Positions 24,735 through 33,633 of a DNA stretch of 64,000 nt are shown here, one piece after another. A program made the position numbers and the translations under genes. The stretch lies in assembly GCA_034933305.1 (NCBI GenBank), contig JAYFNU010000011.1, forward strand, positions 1-64,000, in the 5' to 3' direction. The first letter of the stretch is position 1. The number at the start of each line of letters is the position of its first letter. The notes beneath the pieces were generated by a model. The model did no database searches. It was not told the origin of the DNA and saw only the letters and a list, made by a program, of their open reading frames with translations. Origin of the DNA: JAYFNU01 sp034933305. Lineage in GTDB: Bacteria; Bacillota; Clostridia; Oscillospirales; Ruminococcaceae.

Positions 24735-25373
24735 TTATTCGGCTGTGTGTCTGCGGCACCCCGCCAGCAGCTCGAGCGCCGCCGCGAGCGCCCAGAAAAG
24801 CGCGATGACGAGCGCGCAGTGCAGGAAAAAGCGCTCGGGCAGGATCTTGATGACGGGGTCGGTCGCGGGATCGAAATACCAGTAATCGTTGCGGAAAAAC
24901 AGTTTGTGGAACAGCACGAACGCGCTGTCGAAGTCGGCCGCGGCGGCCGCGAGCAGCGCGCAGGGCACGGCGAGCGTCACGAAACCGCCGACGCGCAGAT
25001 ACCCGCGCGGGCGCCCCCGCATGACCGCCGCCATGGCGACGAGCAGCGCGAGCGCCGCCGCGCCCGCCGCATAGACGCCGTTGAAAAGGACGCGGCATTC
25101 CTCGAAGTGGATCGCGCCCGTCCTTGAGAAGGCGAGATCCGGCAACGAGAACTCCGCCGTCGAGAAGGGGCGCAGGAATTCCATCACCGCGCCGTAATTG
25201 CGCAGCGCGACCTCCCGCGCATATCCCGACGAAGCGGGGATGCCCAGCGCGTCGACGTCGATGCGGTAGGGAAGGCCCGTCAGATGGATGAAGCCGAGGC
25301 CCGCGGCCGTCGCCGCGAGCAGACACAGGACGCCGAACACAATGCCGGCGGGGACACAGCTCTTCTTTTTCAC
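24735..25373 (-). CDS. TIGR01906/DUF1461 family integral membrane protein
   Basis: A 212-residue protein with four likely membrane helices. Between helices 1 and 2 is an extracytoplasmic loop containing ALRNYGAVMEFL. Near the C-terminus FFRNDYWYFDPATDPVI is the diagnostic block I associate with the TIGR01906 family of clostridial membrane proteins of unknown role. GTG 25373 overlaps the queH stop (GTGA), showing translational coupling. Confidence 0.82.
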   Translation of the reverse strand: MKKKSCVPAGIVFGVLCLLAATAAGLGFIHLTGLPYRIDVDALGIPASSGYAREVALRNYGAVMEFLRPFSTAEFSLPDLAFSRTGAIHFEECRVLFNGVYAAGAAALALLVAMAAVMRGRPRGYLRVGGFVTLAVPCALLAAAAADFDSAFVLFHKLFFRNDYWYFDPATDPVIKILPERFFLHCALVIALFWALAAALELLAGCRRHTAE

Positions 25374-25978
25374 AGCGCGCCTTTCGCAAACTCGCAGCCG
25401 CAGTACGACTGCCGGTAGATCTTGTATTCTTCGGCAAAGCGCGTCGAGCGCAGATAGCCGTCGCGCTTTTTGAAGTCGGACCACAGCCACGGGACGTTAT
25501 ACCGCTCGGCGAGCGCCGCGCCGACGCGGTTGACGGCGTCGGCGTCCTTGTGCGGGCTGACGGTGAGCGTCGAGCAGAAAAAGTCGAAGCCGCCGGCCGC
25601 CGCGAAGGCGGCCGTCCTTCCGAGCCGCAGCTCGAAGCAGCGCTCGCAGCGCGCGCCGCCCTCCGGCGCGCCCTCGAGTCCCGCCGCGCACGCGAGGAAC
25701 TCGCCGTGGTCGTAGTCGAAGTCGACATAGCCGACGGGCCGCGCAAAGGGCATCTCGCCGAGGATGCGGATCTGCTCCGCCTTGCGCTTTTCGTATTCCG
25801 CCCGCGGGAAGATGTTCGGGTTATAGTAGACGACGGTGACGTCGAAGTGCTCCGCGAGCAGCGTCACGACGTGCGACGCGCACACCGCGCAGCAGCTGTG
25901 CAGCGCGATGCGCGGCGCCGGGCCCTGCGCCGCGTCGCGCACGATCCCGTCGAAGCGCCGCAGATATTCCGTTCCCAT
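25370..25978 (-). CDS. queH: Epoxyqueuosine reductase QueH
   Basis: A 202-residue DUF208/QueH protein that reduces epoxyqueuosine to queuosine in tRNA, the non-cobalamin alternative to QueG. The Fe-S and metal ligands are visible: HSCCAVC near the N-terminus (about residue 28), CERCFELRL (about 116-124) and SYCGCEF near the C-terminus. YYNPNIFP and STLTVSPHK also match the family. ATG 25978 is favoured by a nearby GGTGAGAG; the frame extends upstream without a good site. First gene of its operon; no other queuosine gene is in the window. Confidence 0.93.
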   Translation of the reverse strand: MGTEYLRRFDGIVRDAAQGPAPRIALHSCCAVCASHVVTLLAEHFDVTVVYYNPNIFPRAEYEKRKAEQIRILGEMPFARPVGYVDFDYDHGEFLACAAGLEGAPEGGARCERCFELRLGRTAAFAAAGGFDFFCSTLTVSPHKDADAVNRVGAALAERYNVPWLWSDFKKRDGYLRSTRFAEEYKIYRQSYCGCEFAKGAL

Positions 25979-26046
25979 CGTTCTCTCACCGCCCGCATGC
26001 GCCCGCAGACGGGCCGGCGCCGGCCCCGCAGGCATTTAATTACAGT

Positions 26047-26075
26047 ATTATAGCAAAACGCGCCGGCGTTCGCAA
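26047..26075 (-). promoter_or_regulatory. Promoter of queH-asnA operon
   Basis: Minus-strand TTGCGA (26070-26075), 17-bp spacer, TATAAT (26047-26052), extended -10 TGC. Confidence 0.78.
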
Positions 26076-26095
26076 GGCGCGCCGAAAAGAAAGGC

Positions 26096-26124
26096 TTAAC
26101 AAAACCGCGCGGATATGTTATCAT
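26096..26124 (+). promoter_or_regulatory. Promoter of the class A PBP gene
   Basis: TTAACA (26096-26101), 17-bp spacer, TATCAT (26119-26124), with TGT before the -10. Divergent from the queH promoter. Confidence 0.68.
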
Positions 26125-26186
26125 ACTTTTACCTGTGACTTTCTCGCAGGCCTCGGCACCCTTTCTCAGCAAGGAGAGTGGTCATC

Positions 26187-28748
26187 ATGGACGACAAAAA
26201 CAAGAATTTATATGATGCCGGCGGCGAGCGCCCGGCGCAGGGCGGCGCCGATACCGACGCGGACGGCGTGCGCATTTTCCGCTCCGACAGCTATACCGAC
26301 GGCGAGCCCGACGCCGGCGAGACCGCGCGGCAGCCGCGGCGTTCCGTGCCGGAGCGCTCGCGCAGCGCCCGCGGCAGATCGTCGCGGTCGAAAAAATCGG
26401 CCGCCGCATCGCTGCTCGACCGCCTCGGGATCGGCGCGAAAAACGCGCGCACGAGAAAGAGCGCCGGCGGCGATCAGAGCGAAAAAGACGCGAAGAACCC
26501 GAAGGACGGCGCGGAGCTGACGAAAAAGCAGCGCGTGTGGCGCACCGTGTGGCATGTGCTGCTCACGGTGTTCTGCGTTTTCGTCATCCTCGGGTGCGCC
26601 CTCGCGGTCATCGTGTCGATCTACCTCGTCGACGTGACGGCGGACGACGACACGCTGCTCGATCTCAACTCCCTCAAGCTCAGCTACTCGACCATCCTGA
26701 TGGCGAAGAACGCCGACACGCAGGAGTGGCAGGAATACGAGCGCATCTACGGCAACGAGAACCGCGTGTGGGTCGATTACGACGACATGCCCCAGTGCCT
26801 CATCGACGCGACCATCTCGTCGGAGGACCAGCGCTTCAACAGCCACCACGGCGTCGACTGGAAGCGCACCATCGCGGCGTTCGTCAACGAATACGTCTTC
26901 CGCCTGTACAGCAACACGCAGGGCGGTTCGACGATCACCCAGCAGCTCATCAAGAACATCACGAACGAGAACTCGGTCGGCGGCTTGTCGGGCGTGCTGC
27001 GCAAGATCCGCGAGATCTACCGCGCGCTGCGGCTCGAGCAGGATTTCTCAAAGCAGCAGATCATGGAGGCGTACCTCAACACCTTCCGATTGAGCGGGCA
27101 GCTCGCGGGCATCGAGTCCGCCGCGAATTATTTCTTCAACAAGCCGACGTCGCAGCTGACCGCCGCGGAATGCGCGGCCATCGTGTGCATCACGAAGTTC
27201 CCGACGAAATACGATCCGATCGCCAACCCCGAGGAGAACAAGAACCAGCGCGAGACGATCCTGTGGCAGATGAACCAGTACGGCTACTTGTCCGACACGG
27301 AGTATCAGGCGGCGCTCGCGGAGAGCGCGACGATGACATTCCTTGCGGGCAACACCTCGGACAACACGCAGATCTACAGCTATTTTACCGACACGGCCAT
27401 CGAAGAGGTCATCAACGATCTGCAGAAATACAACAACATGTCCTATGACGACGCCTACAAGCTCTTCTACGAGGGCGGCCTGACGGTGTACCTCACCGTC
27501 GACCCCAAGGTCCAGGCGGCGGTCGAGGACGTCGCGGTCAACGGCGACATGTGGCCGGATCTCGAGTACAACGACGACGGCACCGTCGCGGAGAACCAGC
27601 TCGAGGGCGCGATGGTCGTCATGAATTATCAGGGCGAGATCGTCGGCATCGCGGGCGGCATCCGCGAGAAGACCGAAAGCCTCGGCCTCAACCGCGCCTA
27701 CGGCTCGATGAAGTTCTACGGCGACGGCACCTATGCGCAGACGGGCGGCGTGCGGCAGACGGGCTCCTCGATGAAGCCGCTGTCGGTCTACGCCCCGGCG
27801 CTCGAGCTCAACAAGATCACCTACTCCTCGCTGTTCGAGGATTCGCCGGTCATGCTCGATGAGAACGGCGATCCCTATCCGCGCAACTACGGCCGCACCT
27901 ACGGCGAATACGGCACGTCCGTCACCGTCTACGAGGCGGTGCGCGTGTCGCTCAACACCATCGCCGTCAAGGTCCTGCAGACCATCGGCTACGATTTCGC
28001 GTTCGACTTCGTCGAGACGCGCTTCGGCATCACGACGCTCGTCGACAACAGCGACAACATCTTCGACTCCACGACCGGCAAGCGCATCATCGACCGCACG
28101 CTGTCGCTCGGCCTCGGCAGTCTGACGTTCGGCGCGTCGCCGCACGAGATGTGCGCCGCGTATGCGGCGTTCGGCAACGGCGGTACGTACATCACGCCGC
28201 ACTGCTATTCGAAGGTCGTCGATTCCCGCGGCAACGTGCTGCTCGATTCCTCCAAGACGGTCCAGACCATCAAGGCGCTGTCGGACGACACGGCCATGAT
28301 CATGAACAAGCTGCTGCAGGGCGTGGCGACGCAGGGCACCGGTTACTTCTTCAAGCCGAGCGACGGCCTGCCGTACGCCGGAAAATCGGGCACGACGAGC
28401 GACGCGAAGGACTACTGGTATATCGGCATGAACCCCTACTACGTCATGGCCTGCTGGCAGGGCTACGACCAGCCGCAGACCATGGTGCTGCCCGACCGCA
28501 AGCCGGCCGGCATGGCCTTCAAGGCGGTCATGGGCACCATCAGCGCGGGCCTCGAGTGGAAGGATTTCCCTGTCGCGGAGGGCGTCGGCACGGCGACCGT
28601 CTGCAAGGCGTCGGGCGACCTCGCGTCCCCCGAGTGCCCCGAGACGAGGACCGGCTGGTACAACGAGGGCTATTATCCGACGACGACGTGCGTGCACGCG
28701 CTCGCCCCCGTCAAGGAGATTGTCGATTACTCCGGGTTCACGGGCTGA
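26187..28748 (+). CDS. Class A penicillin-binding protein (PBP1A-type)
   Basis: An 853-residue bifunctional peptidoglycan synthase. A long Arg/Ser-rich cytoplasmic N-terminus (~118 residues) precedes one membrane helix at about 120-148. The GT51 glycosyltransferase domain has SSEDQRFNSHHG (catalytic Glu, about residue 211) and GGSTITQQLIKN (about 245). The transpeptidase has the SSMK nucleophile box (about 526), a SLN box (RVSLNTIAVK, about 588) and KSGTT (about 732). All active-site residues are intact. It is monocistronic with promoter and terminator; the unusually long basic N-terminus may bind partners or lipid. Confidence 0.95.
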   Translation: MDDKNKNLYDAGGERPAQGGADTDADGVRIFRSDSYTDGEPDAGETARQPRRSVPERSRSARGRSSRSKKSAAASLLDRLGIGAKNARTRKSAGGDQSEKDAKNPKDGAELTKKQRVWRTVWHVLLTVFCVFVILGCALAVIVSIYLVDVTADDDTLLDLNSLKLSYSTILMAKNADTQEWQEYERIYGNENRVWVDYDDMPQCLIDATISSEDQRFNSHHGVDWKRTIAAFVNEYVFRLYSNTQGGSTITQQLIKNITNENSVGGLSGVLRKIREIYRALRLEQDFSKQQIMEAYLNTFRLSGQLAGIESAANYFFNKPTSQLTAAECAAIVCITKFPTKYDPIANPEENKNQRETILWQMNQYGYLSDTEYQAALAESATMTFLAGNTSDNTQIYSYFTDTAIEEVINDLQKYNNMSYDDAYKLFYEGGLTVYLTVDPKVQAAVEDVAVNGDMWPDLEYNDDGTVAENQLEGAMVVMNYQGEIVGIAGGIREKTESLGLNRAYGSMKFYGDGTYAQTGGVRQTGSSMKPLSVYAPALELNKITYSSLFEDSPVMLDENGDPYPRNYGRTYGEYGTSVTVYEAVRVSLNTIAVKVLQTIGYDFAFDFVETRFGITTLVDNSDNIFDSTTGKRIIDRTLSLGLGSLTFGASPHEMCAAYAAFGNGGTYITPHCYSKVVDSRGNVLLDSSKTVQTIKALSDDTAMIMNKLLQGVATQGTGYFFKPSDGLPYAGKSGTTSDAKDYWYIGMNPYYVMACWQGYDQPQTMVLPDRKPAGMAFKAVMGTISAGLEWKDFPVAEGVGTATVCKASGDLASPECPETRTGWYNEGYYPTTTCVHALAPVKEIVDYSGFTG

Positions 28749-28767
28749 TCCTCAACGGCAGACCGAA

Positions 28768-28800
28768 GGGCCGCGCGGAATTTCCGCGCGGCCCTTTTTT
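28768..28800 (+). terminator. Terminator of the PBP gene
   Basis: A 13-bp GC-rich stem with T6 tail. Confidence 0.92.
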
Positions 28801-28890
28801 GCGCGCGGGACAGGGATATTCCGCGCGGACGGTTTGTGTGGTAAACTGAACGGGAGACGGCGGCCGCTGCGGCCGCCGGGGGGATGAAGA

Positions 28891-29715
28891 ATGGGAAGGA
28901 CACAGGAAAAGGGAACGGCGAACACGGACGCCGCGGCCGGCCTGCTCGTTTTCACGGGCGAGGGCGGGGATGCGGACGCCGCCGCGGCGCTCGCGGCGCG
29001 GCTCGGGGCCGCCGCGGCGCCGCCGGACCCGGGCGCCGGGTATGCGGGGCCCGTGCTGCGCTTTTGCGCGGACGGCGTCTCCCTCGCGGCCGGCGGGCAG
29101 ACGCTGCGCGGCGATTTCACCCGGATGCTGCCGCGGCTGCGGCCGGGGAACCTGCCGCACGAGCTCGTCGTGCGCGCGGCGAAGCCGAAGGACGCCGGCC
29201 GGACGCCGACGGCGTTCGACGCGACGGCCGGCCTCGGGGAGGATTCGCTGCTGCTCGCGGCCGCCGGCTTTGCGGTGCGGCTGTGCGAGTACAATCCCGT
29301 CGTGGCGGCGCTGCTGCGCGACGCGCTGCGCCGGGCGGCCGGCGTGCCCGCGCTGGCCGCGGCCGTCGGGCGCATGACGCTCGAGGAAGCCGACAGCCTG
29401 ACGGCGCTGCCGCTGCTGCGGGAGCCGCCCGACGTCATCCTGCTCGATCCCATGTTTCCCGCGCGCCAAAAGAGCGCGCTGGTCAAAAAAAAGCTCCAGC
29501 TGCTGCAGCAGCTGGAACGGCCGTGCGGGGACGAGGGAGCGCTGCTGGACGCCGCGCTCGCGGCGGGCGCGCGCAGGGTGATCGTCAAACGGCCGCTGCG
29601 GGGGCCGTGTCTCGCCGGGCGCAGACCCGATTATGCCCTCGAAGGAAAGATCATCCGGTTCGACTGCTACGTGCGCGGCAGGGAGGGCGAACCCGCGGAC
29701 GGGGAGCCGGTGTGA
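28891..29715 (+). CDS. RsmJ-like class I SAM-dependent methyltransferase
   Basis: A 274-residue protein. The C-terminal ~180 residues match RsmJ (16S rRNA m2G1516 methyltransferase): FDATAGLGEDSLLLAAAG as SAM motif I (about residues 109-126), CEYNPVVAALL, and VILLDPMFPARQKSALVKKK (about 185-204), the signature of the family. The N-terminal ~90 residues are more divergent and Ala-rich. ATG 28891 lies seven bases after a G-run. Sits alone on the plus strand, convergent with a HAD gene four bases away. Confidence 0.85.
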   Translation: MGRTQEKGTANTDAAAGLLVFTGEGGDADAAAALAARLGAAAAPPDPGAGYAGPVLRFCADGVSLAAGGQTLRGDFTRMLPRLRPGNLPHELVVRAAKPKDAGRTPTAFDATAGLGEDSLLLAAAGFAVRLCEYNPVVAALLRDALRRAAGVPALAAAVGRMTLEEADSLTALPLLREPPDVILLDPMFPARQKSALVKKKLQLLQQLERPCGDEGALLDAALAAGARRVIVKRPLRGPCLAGRRPDYALEGKIIRFDCYVRGREGEPADGEPV

Positions 29716-29718
29716 CGC

Positions 29719-30516
29719 TTACAGCCCGCCGCGCAGCAGCTGCGCGAGGGCGAGCGCCGCGCCGTCCGCGGCGGCGGCGGGCGCGAGCAGGCCGCAGGCC
29801 GCTTTCGCCTGCGCGCTCGCATCCTCGAAGGACACCCCGAGCCCCGCGCGCGACAGCAGGGCGACGTCGTTCGGGCCGTCGCCGAAGGCGGCGGCGTCCC
29901 GCCAGGACAGGCCGAGCGACGCGAGCAGACGGCCGACGCTGTTGGCTTTGTCGGTCGTGCGCTTGCAGATGTCGTAATGGCCTTCGACGAAACGAACGAG
30001 CCGGAGCGGGCCGTTCAGGCCGTTGTAGGCCTCGGCGGCGTCCGCGCCGATGAGCAGAAAGCCCCCGAGCGGCGGCGCGGCGGCCGCGGGCGGATGCGCC
30101 TCGGCGTCGATGAGGATGGAGGGCATCCCCGGCCGCTCGGCGTAGCCGCGCAGGGGCCGCCCGGGCGCGCGGAAGGCGTAATAGCCGTCCGCGCAGATGA
30201 GGTTGACCTGCGCGCCGGCCTGCGCGCCGAGCGCCAGCACGGCGTCTGTCTGTTCGCGGGAGAGCGCGTCGCTGTCGAGCAGCGCGCCGTCCGCCGCGAG
30301 CGTGCAGGCGCCGTTTACGCACACGAGATAATCGAAGGGCAGGTCGCCGATGACGGACGGGGCGCAGCGCGTCGGGCCGCGGCCCGTCGCGATGACGACC
30401 GTGACGCCCGCGCGCCGCGCTTCGGCGAGGGCGCGGCAGGTCGCCGTCGAGGCCGCGGCCGCGCCGAGAGGGATGAGCGTCCCGTCGATATCAAAGACCG
30501 CCGCCTTGCACCGCAT
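29719..30516 (-). CDS. HAD-superfamily hydrolase, Cof/YidA type
   Basis: A 265-residue phosphatase with motif I DIDGTLIP (about residues 9-16), motif II IATGRGP (about 45-51), and the C-terminal KANSVGRLL plus FGDGPNDVALL (motif IV, about 214-224) of the Cof-type C2-capped subfamily. It probably dephosphorylates a small phosphometabolite. ATG 30516 follows a purine-rich GGAAGGG. It converges on the RsmJ-like gene and is divergent from nagB. Confidence 0.9.
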   Translation of the reverse strand: MRCKAAVFDIDGTLIPLGAAAASTATCRALAEARRAGVTVVIATGRGPTRCAPSVIGDLPFDYLVCVNGACTLAADGALLDSDALSREQTDAVLALGAQAGAQVNLICADGYYAFRAPGRPLRGYAERPGMPSILIDAEAHPPAAAAPPLGGFLLIGADAAEAYNGLNGPLRLVRFVEGHYDICKRTTDKANSVGRLLASLGLSWRDAAAFGDGPNDVALLSRAGLGVSFEDASAQAKAACGLLAPAAAADGAALALAQLLRGGL

Positions 30517-30548
30517 CGCCCTTCCGCCCCCTTGCATTTCTTCCCTGT

Positions 30549-30577
30549 ATCGTAACACAGCGGGCCTGCGCGCGCAA
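30549..30577 (-). promoter_or_regulatory. Promoter of the HAD hydrolase gene
   Basis: Minus-strand TTGCGC (30572-30577), 17-bp spacer, TACGAT (30549-30554), with TGT before the -10. Confidence 0.7.
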
Positions 30578-30584
30578 GGGCGCG

Positions 30585-30613
30585 TTGCATTCCCGCGGGC
30601 CGCATGGTACACT
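30585..30613 (+). promoter_or_regulatory. Promoter of nagB
   Basis: TTGCAT (30585-30590), 17-bp spacer, TACACT (30608-30613), with TGG before the -10. The two divergent -35 boxes are only 7 bp apart, so one bound regulator could affect both. Confidence 0.75.
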
Positions 30614-30649
30614 GGAGACGAAAAGAAATCAGGAAGGCGAGGTATCGAC

Positions 30650-31375
30650 ATGCAGATCATTTCATGCGCCGACTATGCGCAGGCGAGCGCCGCCTGTGCC
30701 GACATCATCGCGCGGCAGCTGCAGCAGAAGCCCGACAGCGTTCTCGGCCTTGCGACGGGCTCCACGCCCCTCGGGACGTACCGGGCGCTCGTGAAAATGT
30801 ATGAGGCCGGGGAGCTCAGCTTCAAAAAAGTCACGACGTTCAACCTCGACGAGTACGTCGGCCTTTCCCCCGCGCACGACCAGAGCTATGCCTATTTCAT
30901 GCGGACGAATCTGTTTGACCTTGTCGACATCGATCCCGCGAACACCAACATCCCAAACGGCCTCGCGAAGGACCTCGCGGCGGAGTGCCGCCGCTACGAC
31001 GCGCTGCAGCAGTCGGTGTGCAGCGGGCTCGACGTGCAGCTGCTGGGCATCGGGCCAAACGGCCACGTCGGCTTCAACGAGCCGGACGACGTGTTCACCG
31101 CCGGGACGCACCGCGTAGAGCTTGCGGCGTCGACCATCGACGCCAACGCGCGCTTTTTCGCGAGCCGCGACGAGGTGCCGAAGAGCGCGCTGACCGTCGG
31201 CATGCGCACGATCCTGTGCGCGAAGAAGGTCATCATCGTCGCTTCCGGCGCCGCGAAGCGGGACGCCGTGCGGGGCATGCTCGAGGGGCCCGTGACGCCG
31301 CGGCTGCCCGCGTCGATCCTGCAGCTGCACCCCGACGCGGTTCTCATCGCCGACAGGGCCGCGCTGGGCGAATGA
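30650..31375 (+). CDS. nagB: Glucosamine-6-phosphate deaminase
   Basis: A 241-residue enzyme converting glucosamine-6-P to fructose-6-P and ammonia. Blocks: GLATGSTPLGTYRAL (about residues 33-47), TFNLDEYVGL (about 63-72, catalytic Asp), LLGIGPNGHVGFNEP (about 129-143, catalytic His) and MRTILCAKKVIIVASG. ATG 30650 is six bases after GAGGT. Its stop overlaps the start of a PadR-like regulator gene. No nagA in the window. Confidence 0.97.
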   Translation: MQIISCADYAQASAACADIIARQLQQKPDSVLGLATGSTPLGTYRALVKMYEAGELSFKKVTTFNLDEYVGLSPAHDQSYAYFMRTNLFDLVDIDPANTNIPNGLAKDLAAECRRYDALQQSVCSGLDVQLLGIGPNGHVGFNEPDDVFTAGTHRVELAASTIDANARFFASRDEVPKSALTVGMRTILCAKKVIIVASGAAKRDAVRGMLEGPVTPRLPASILQLHPDAVLIADRAALGE

Positions 31376-31758
31376 CGCCGGAGCGCGCGGACATGGCGGA
31401 GGAAAAATGCGCGTGCAGCGGCGCCTATCTCGACAAATTCATCCAGCCCTCGGTGCTCGTCGTGCTGTCCGAAGGCCCCGCACACGGCTTCCGGCTGATG
31501 ACCGAGCTGCGGCGCAGGGAGCTCGTGAGCTACGCGGGCTTCGATGCGACGGGCTTTTACCGCACCCTCAAAAAGATGGAGCAGGCCGGCCTCGTGCGGG
31601 GCGAGGCGCACGCCTTCAACGGCAAGGTGCGCCGCGTGTTCTCCATCACCGAGGAGGGGCGGCGCTGCCTCGTCAACTGGTACATGACGCTGTGCGCCTA
31701 CCGCTCGAACGTCAGCCACATCGTGCGCTGCATCGAGCAGACGCTCGACCGGCAATAG
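31372..31758 (+). CDS. PadR family transcriptional regulator with N-terminal CxC
   Basis: A 128-residue winged-helix protein. The block FIQPSVLVVLSEGPAHGFRLM (cited in parts: IQPSVLVVL, GPAHGF) and GFDATGFYRTLKKMEQAGLV form the PadR helix-turn-helix, and VFSITEEGRRCL is the wing. Two cysteines in the N-terminal EEKCACSG could sense metal or redox. ATG 31372 overlaps nagB's stop; the ATG at 31393 has a better-spaced GGAG and would give a 121-residue protein. Co-transcribed with nagB, so it may control amino-sugar genes (inference). Confidence 0.82.
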   Translation: MTPERADMAEEKCACSGAYLDKFIQPSVLVVLSEGPAHGFRLMTELRRRELVSYAGFDATGFYRTLKKMEQAGLVRGEAHAFNGKVRRVFSITEEGRRCLVNWYMTLCAYRSNVSHIVRCIEQTLDRQ

Positions 31759-31769
31759 CCGAAAAGACA

Positions 31770-31813
31770 AAAAAACGCGGCGCGGATCCTGTGATCCGCG
31801 CCGCTGTGTTTTT
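31770..31813 (+). terminator. Bidirectional terminator between PadR and flavin reductase genes
   Basis: A 12-bp stem (31777-31788 with 31793-31804), T5 soon after on the plus strand, and a T-tract directly after on the minus strand. Confidence 0.88.
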
Positions 31814-31816
31814 CGC

Positions 31817-32317
31817 TCAGCCCCAGAGCTGCAGCACCTCGCCGACATACATGCGGTGGTAATCCTTTTCCGGATAGTTCCGCCCGATCCAGTCCGCGAG
31901 GAAATGCGCCGGGTCGATGTCGCTCCAATAGATCTTCCGGCAGACGAGCGCGGCCCGGGCTTCGGCGAAGAAGGGGGGCGTCGCGCCGTCCGTGAAGACG
32001 GGCGTCAGCCCCGTGCCGGCGAGCTTGTCGCCGTCGCGGCCGCTCGCGGTGCCGAGATGCGACAGCGCCGGGCGGCAGGCGCCCGCTTCGAACAGCGACA
32101 GCGTGAAGATTTCGTTATTTTCGAGAAACTCATAGGTGTAGCGCACCGGCCGCACGTAGATCGTCGCGGCGGGCCGGTTCCAAAGCGTGCCGAGCGCGCC
32201 CCAGGAGGCGGTCATGGTGTTGAACCGGCCGCGGTCGCCGGCCGTGACGAGCATCCAGCCCTTGTCGATGTCGAAAAAAGGCCGGGCGGTGAAATCCGCG
32301 ATATTTTTCTGCTGCAT
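31817..32317 (-). CDS. Flavin reductase domain protein (FMN-binding split barrel)
   Basis: A 166-residue protein of the flavoredoxin/flavin-reductase-like family. It has the NTMTASWGALGTLWNRP stretch (about residues 33-49), which forms the FMN-binding strand-loop, then IYVRPVRYTYEFLEN and a FTLSLF strand. Such proteins are small FMN-dependent redox proteins in anaerobes. ATG 32317 follows GGAGGG. A longer in-frame start upstream lacks a site. Single-gene unit. Confidence 0.85.
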   Translation of the reverse strand: MQQKNIADFTARPFFDIDKGWMLVTAGDRGRFNTMTASWGALGTLWNRPAATIYVRPVRYTYEFLENNEIFTLSLFEAGACRPALSHLGTASGRDGDKLAGTGLTPVFTDGATPPFFAEARAALVCRKIYWSDIDPAHFLADWIGRNYPEKDYHRMYVGEVLQLWG

Positions 32318-32416
32318 GGTTCCCTCCGTGTCACACGCGGGCGGCAGGCGCCGCCCCGCGCTTCCATTATACCCCGCGGCGCCCGGGATTTCCACTTCGG
32401 GCGCAAAAAAGGGCGT

Positions 32417-32445
32417 TTGATTTAGACACGATTATAGCATATAAT
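32417..32445 (+). promoter_or_regulatory. Promoter of cysteine desulfurase-thiI operon
   Basis: TTGATT (32417-32422), 17-bp spacer, TATAAT (32440-32445). Confidence 0.78.
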
Positions 32446-32475
32446 GGAACACGATCAAAAAACGGAGAAAAAACG

Positions 32476-33600
32476 ATGGTCTATCTTGACAATGCGGCGA
32501 CGACGCGCCCGTCGGACGCCGTCTGCGATACGATCGGCGCGGTGCTGCGCGCGCGCTTCGGCAACCCGAGCTCGCTGTACGATCTCGGTTTCGAAGCGCA
32601 AAAGGAGCTCGACGCGGCGCGCGGCGCGCTCGCGGGCGCGCTCGGCTGCGACGCGGCCGAGGTGTATTTCACGGGCAGCGGCACCGAGGCGAACAACATC
32701 GCGGTGCTCGGCGCCGCGCGCGCGCGAAAGGCCTGGGGCGGCGAGGTCATCGCGACGGGCTACGAACACCCGAGCGTCGAAAATTCGCTGCGCCAGCTCG
32801 AGCGCGAGGGCTTCCGGGTCACGCGCGTCGCCCCGTCGGCGGACGGCGGGATCGACGAGCGGGAGCTCGTGGGCTGCGTGACGCGGCACACCTCGCTCGT
32901 CGCGATGATGCTCGTCAACAACGAGACGGGGGCGATGCTCCCCGTCGAGCGCATCGCGGCGCAGGTGCGGCGCATCAACGCCCGCACGGCGATCCACTGC
33001 GACGATGTCCAGGGTTTCATGAAGCATCCGCTCGACGTGCGCGCGCTCGACACCGTCTCGGTGAGCGCCCACAAAATCCACGGCCCGAAGGGCATGGGCG
33101 CGCTGTACGTCCGCCGCGGGCTGCATGTCGAGAACACGCTGTTCGGCGGCCTGCAGGAGCGCGGCCTGCGCCCCGGCACGGAGAACGTCGCCTATGCGGC
33201 GGGCTTCGCCGAAGCGGTGCGCGGCTGCCCCGATATGCGCGCCGCGCTCGCGCGCATTTCGGCGCTCAGCGCGCGGCTGCGCGCGAAAGTCTCGGCGCTG
33301 CCCGGCGCGGTGCTCAATTCGCCCGCCGGCGCGAGCCCCTACATTCTCAATTTCTCGCTGCCCGGCTACAAGAGCGAGACGATGCTGCGCTTCCTCGCGT
33401 CGCGCGGCGTCTACGTGTCGAGCGCGTCGGCCTGCGGGCGCGGCGAAAAAAGCCGCACGCTGCTCGCGATGGGACTGCCGGACGAGCGCGTCGACGCCGC
33501 GCTGCGGGTGAGCTTCTGCGCCGAGAGCGGCGAGGAGGACGTCGACGCGCTGTGCGCGGGACTCGAAGAGGCGCTGCGCACGCTCGCGAAGACGCGATAG
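32476..33600 (+). CDS. Cysteine desulfurase (NifS/IscS family), probable sulfur donor for ThiI
   Basis: A 374-residue class V aminotransferase-fold PLP enzyme releasing sulfur from cysteine as enzyme persulfide. Visible blocks: VYLDNAATTRPS (N-terminus), FTGSGTEANN (about residues 65-74), VNNETG, the PLP lysine in SAHKIHGPKGMGALY (about 196-210), and the active-site Cys in SSASACGRGEKS (about 315-326). It lies 33 bp before thiI, so by analogy with NifZ-ThiI in Bacillus it likely feeds tRNA 4-thiouridine synthesis. Confidence 0.93.
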   Translation: MVYLDNAATTRPSDAVCDTIGAVLRARFGNPSSLYDLGFEAQKELDAARGALAGALGCDAAEVYFTGSGTEANNIAVLGAARARKAWGGEVIATGYEHPSVENSLRQLEREGFRVTRVAPSADGGIDERELVGCVTRHTSLVAMMLVNNETGAMLPVERIAAQVRRINARTAIHCDDVQGFMKHPLDVRALDTVSVSAHKIHGPKGMGALYVRRGLHVENTLFGGLQERGLRPGTENVAYAAGFAEAVRGCPDMRAALARISALSARLRAKVSALPGAVLNSPAGASPYILNFSLPGYKSETMLRFLASRGVYVSSASACGRGEKSRTLLAMGLPDERVDAALRVSFCAESGEEDVDALCAGLEEALRTLAKTR

Positions 33601-33633
33601 GCGGATCTAAAAAATACAGGACAGAGGACGCAC

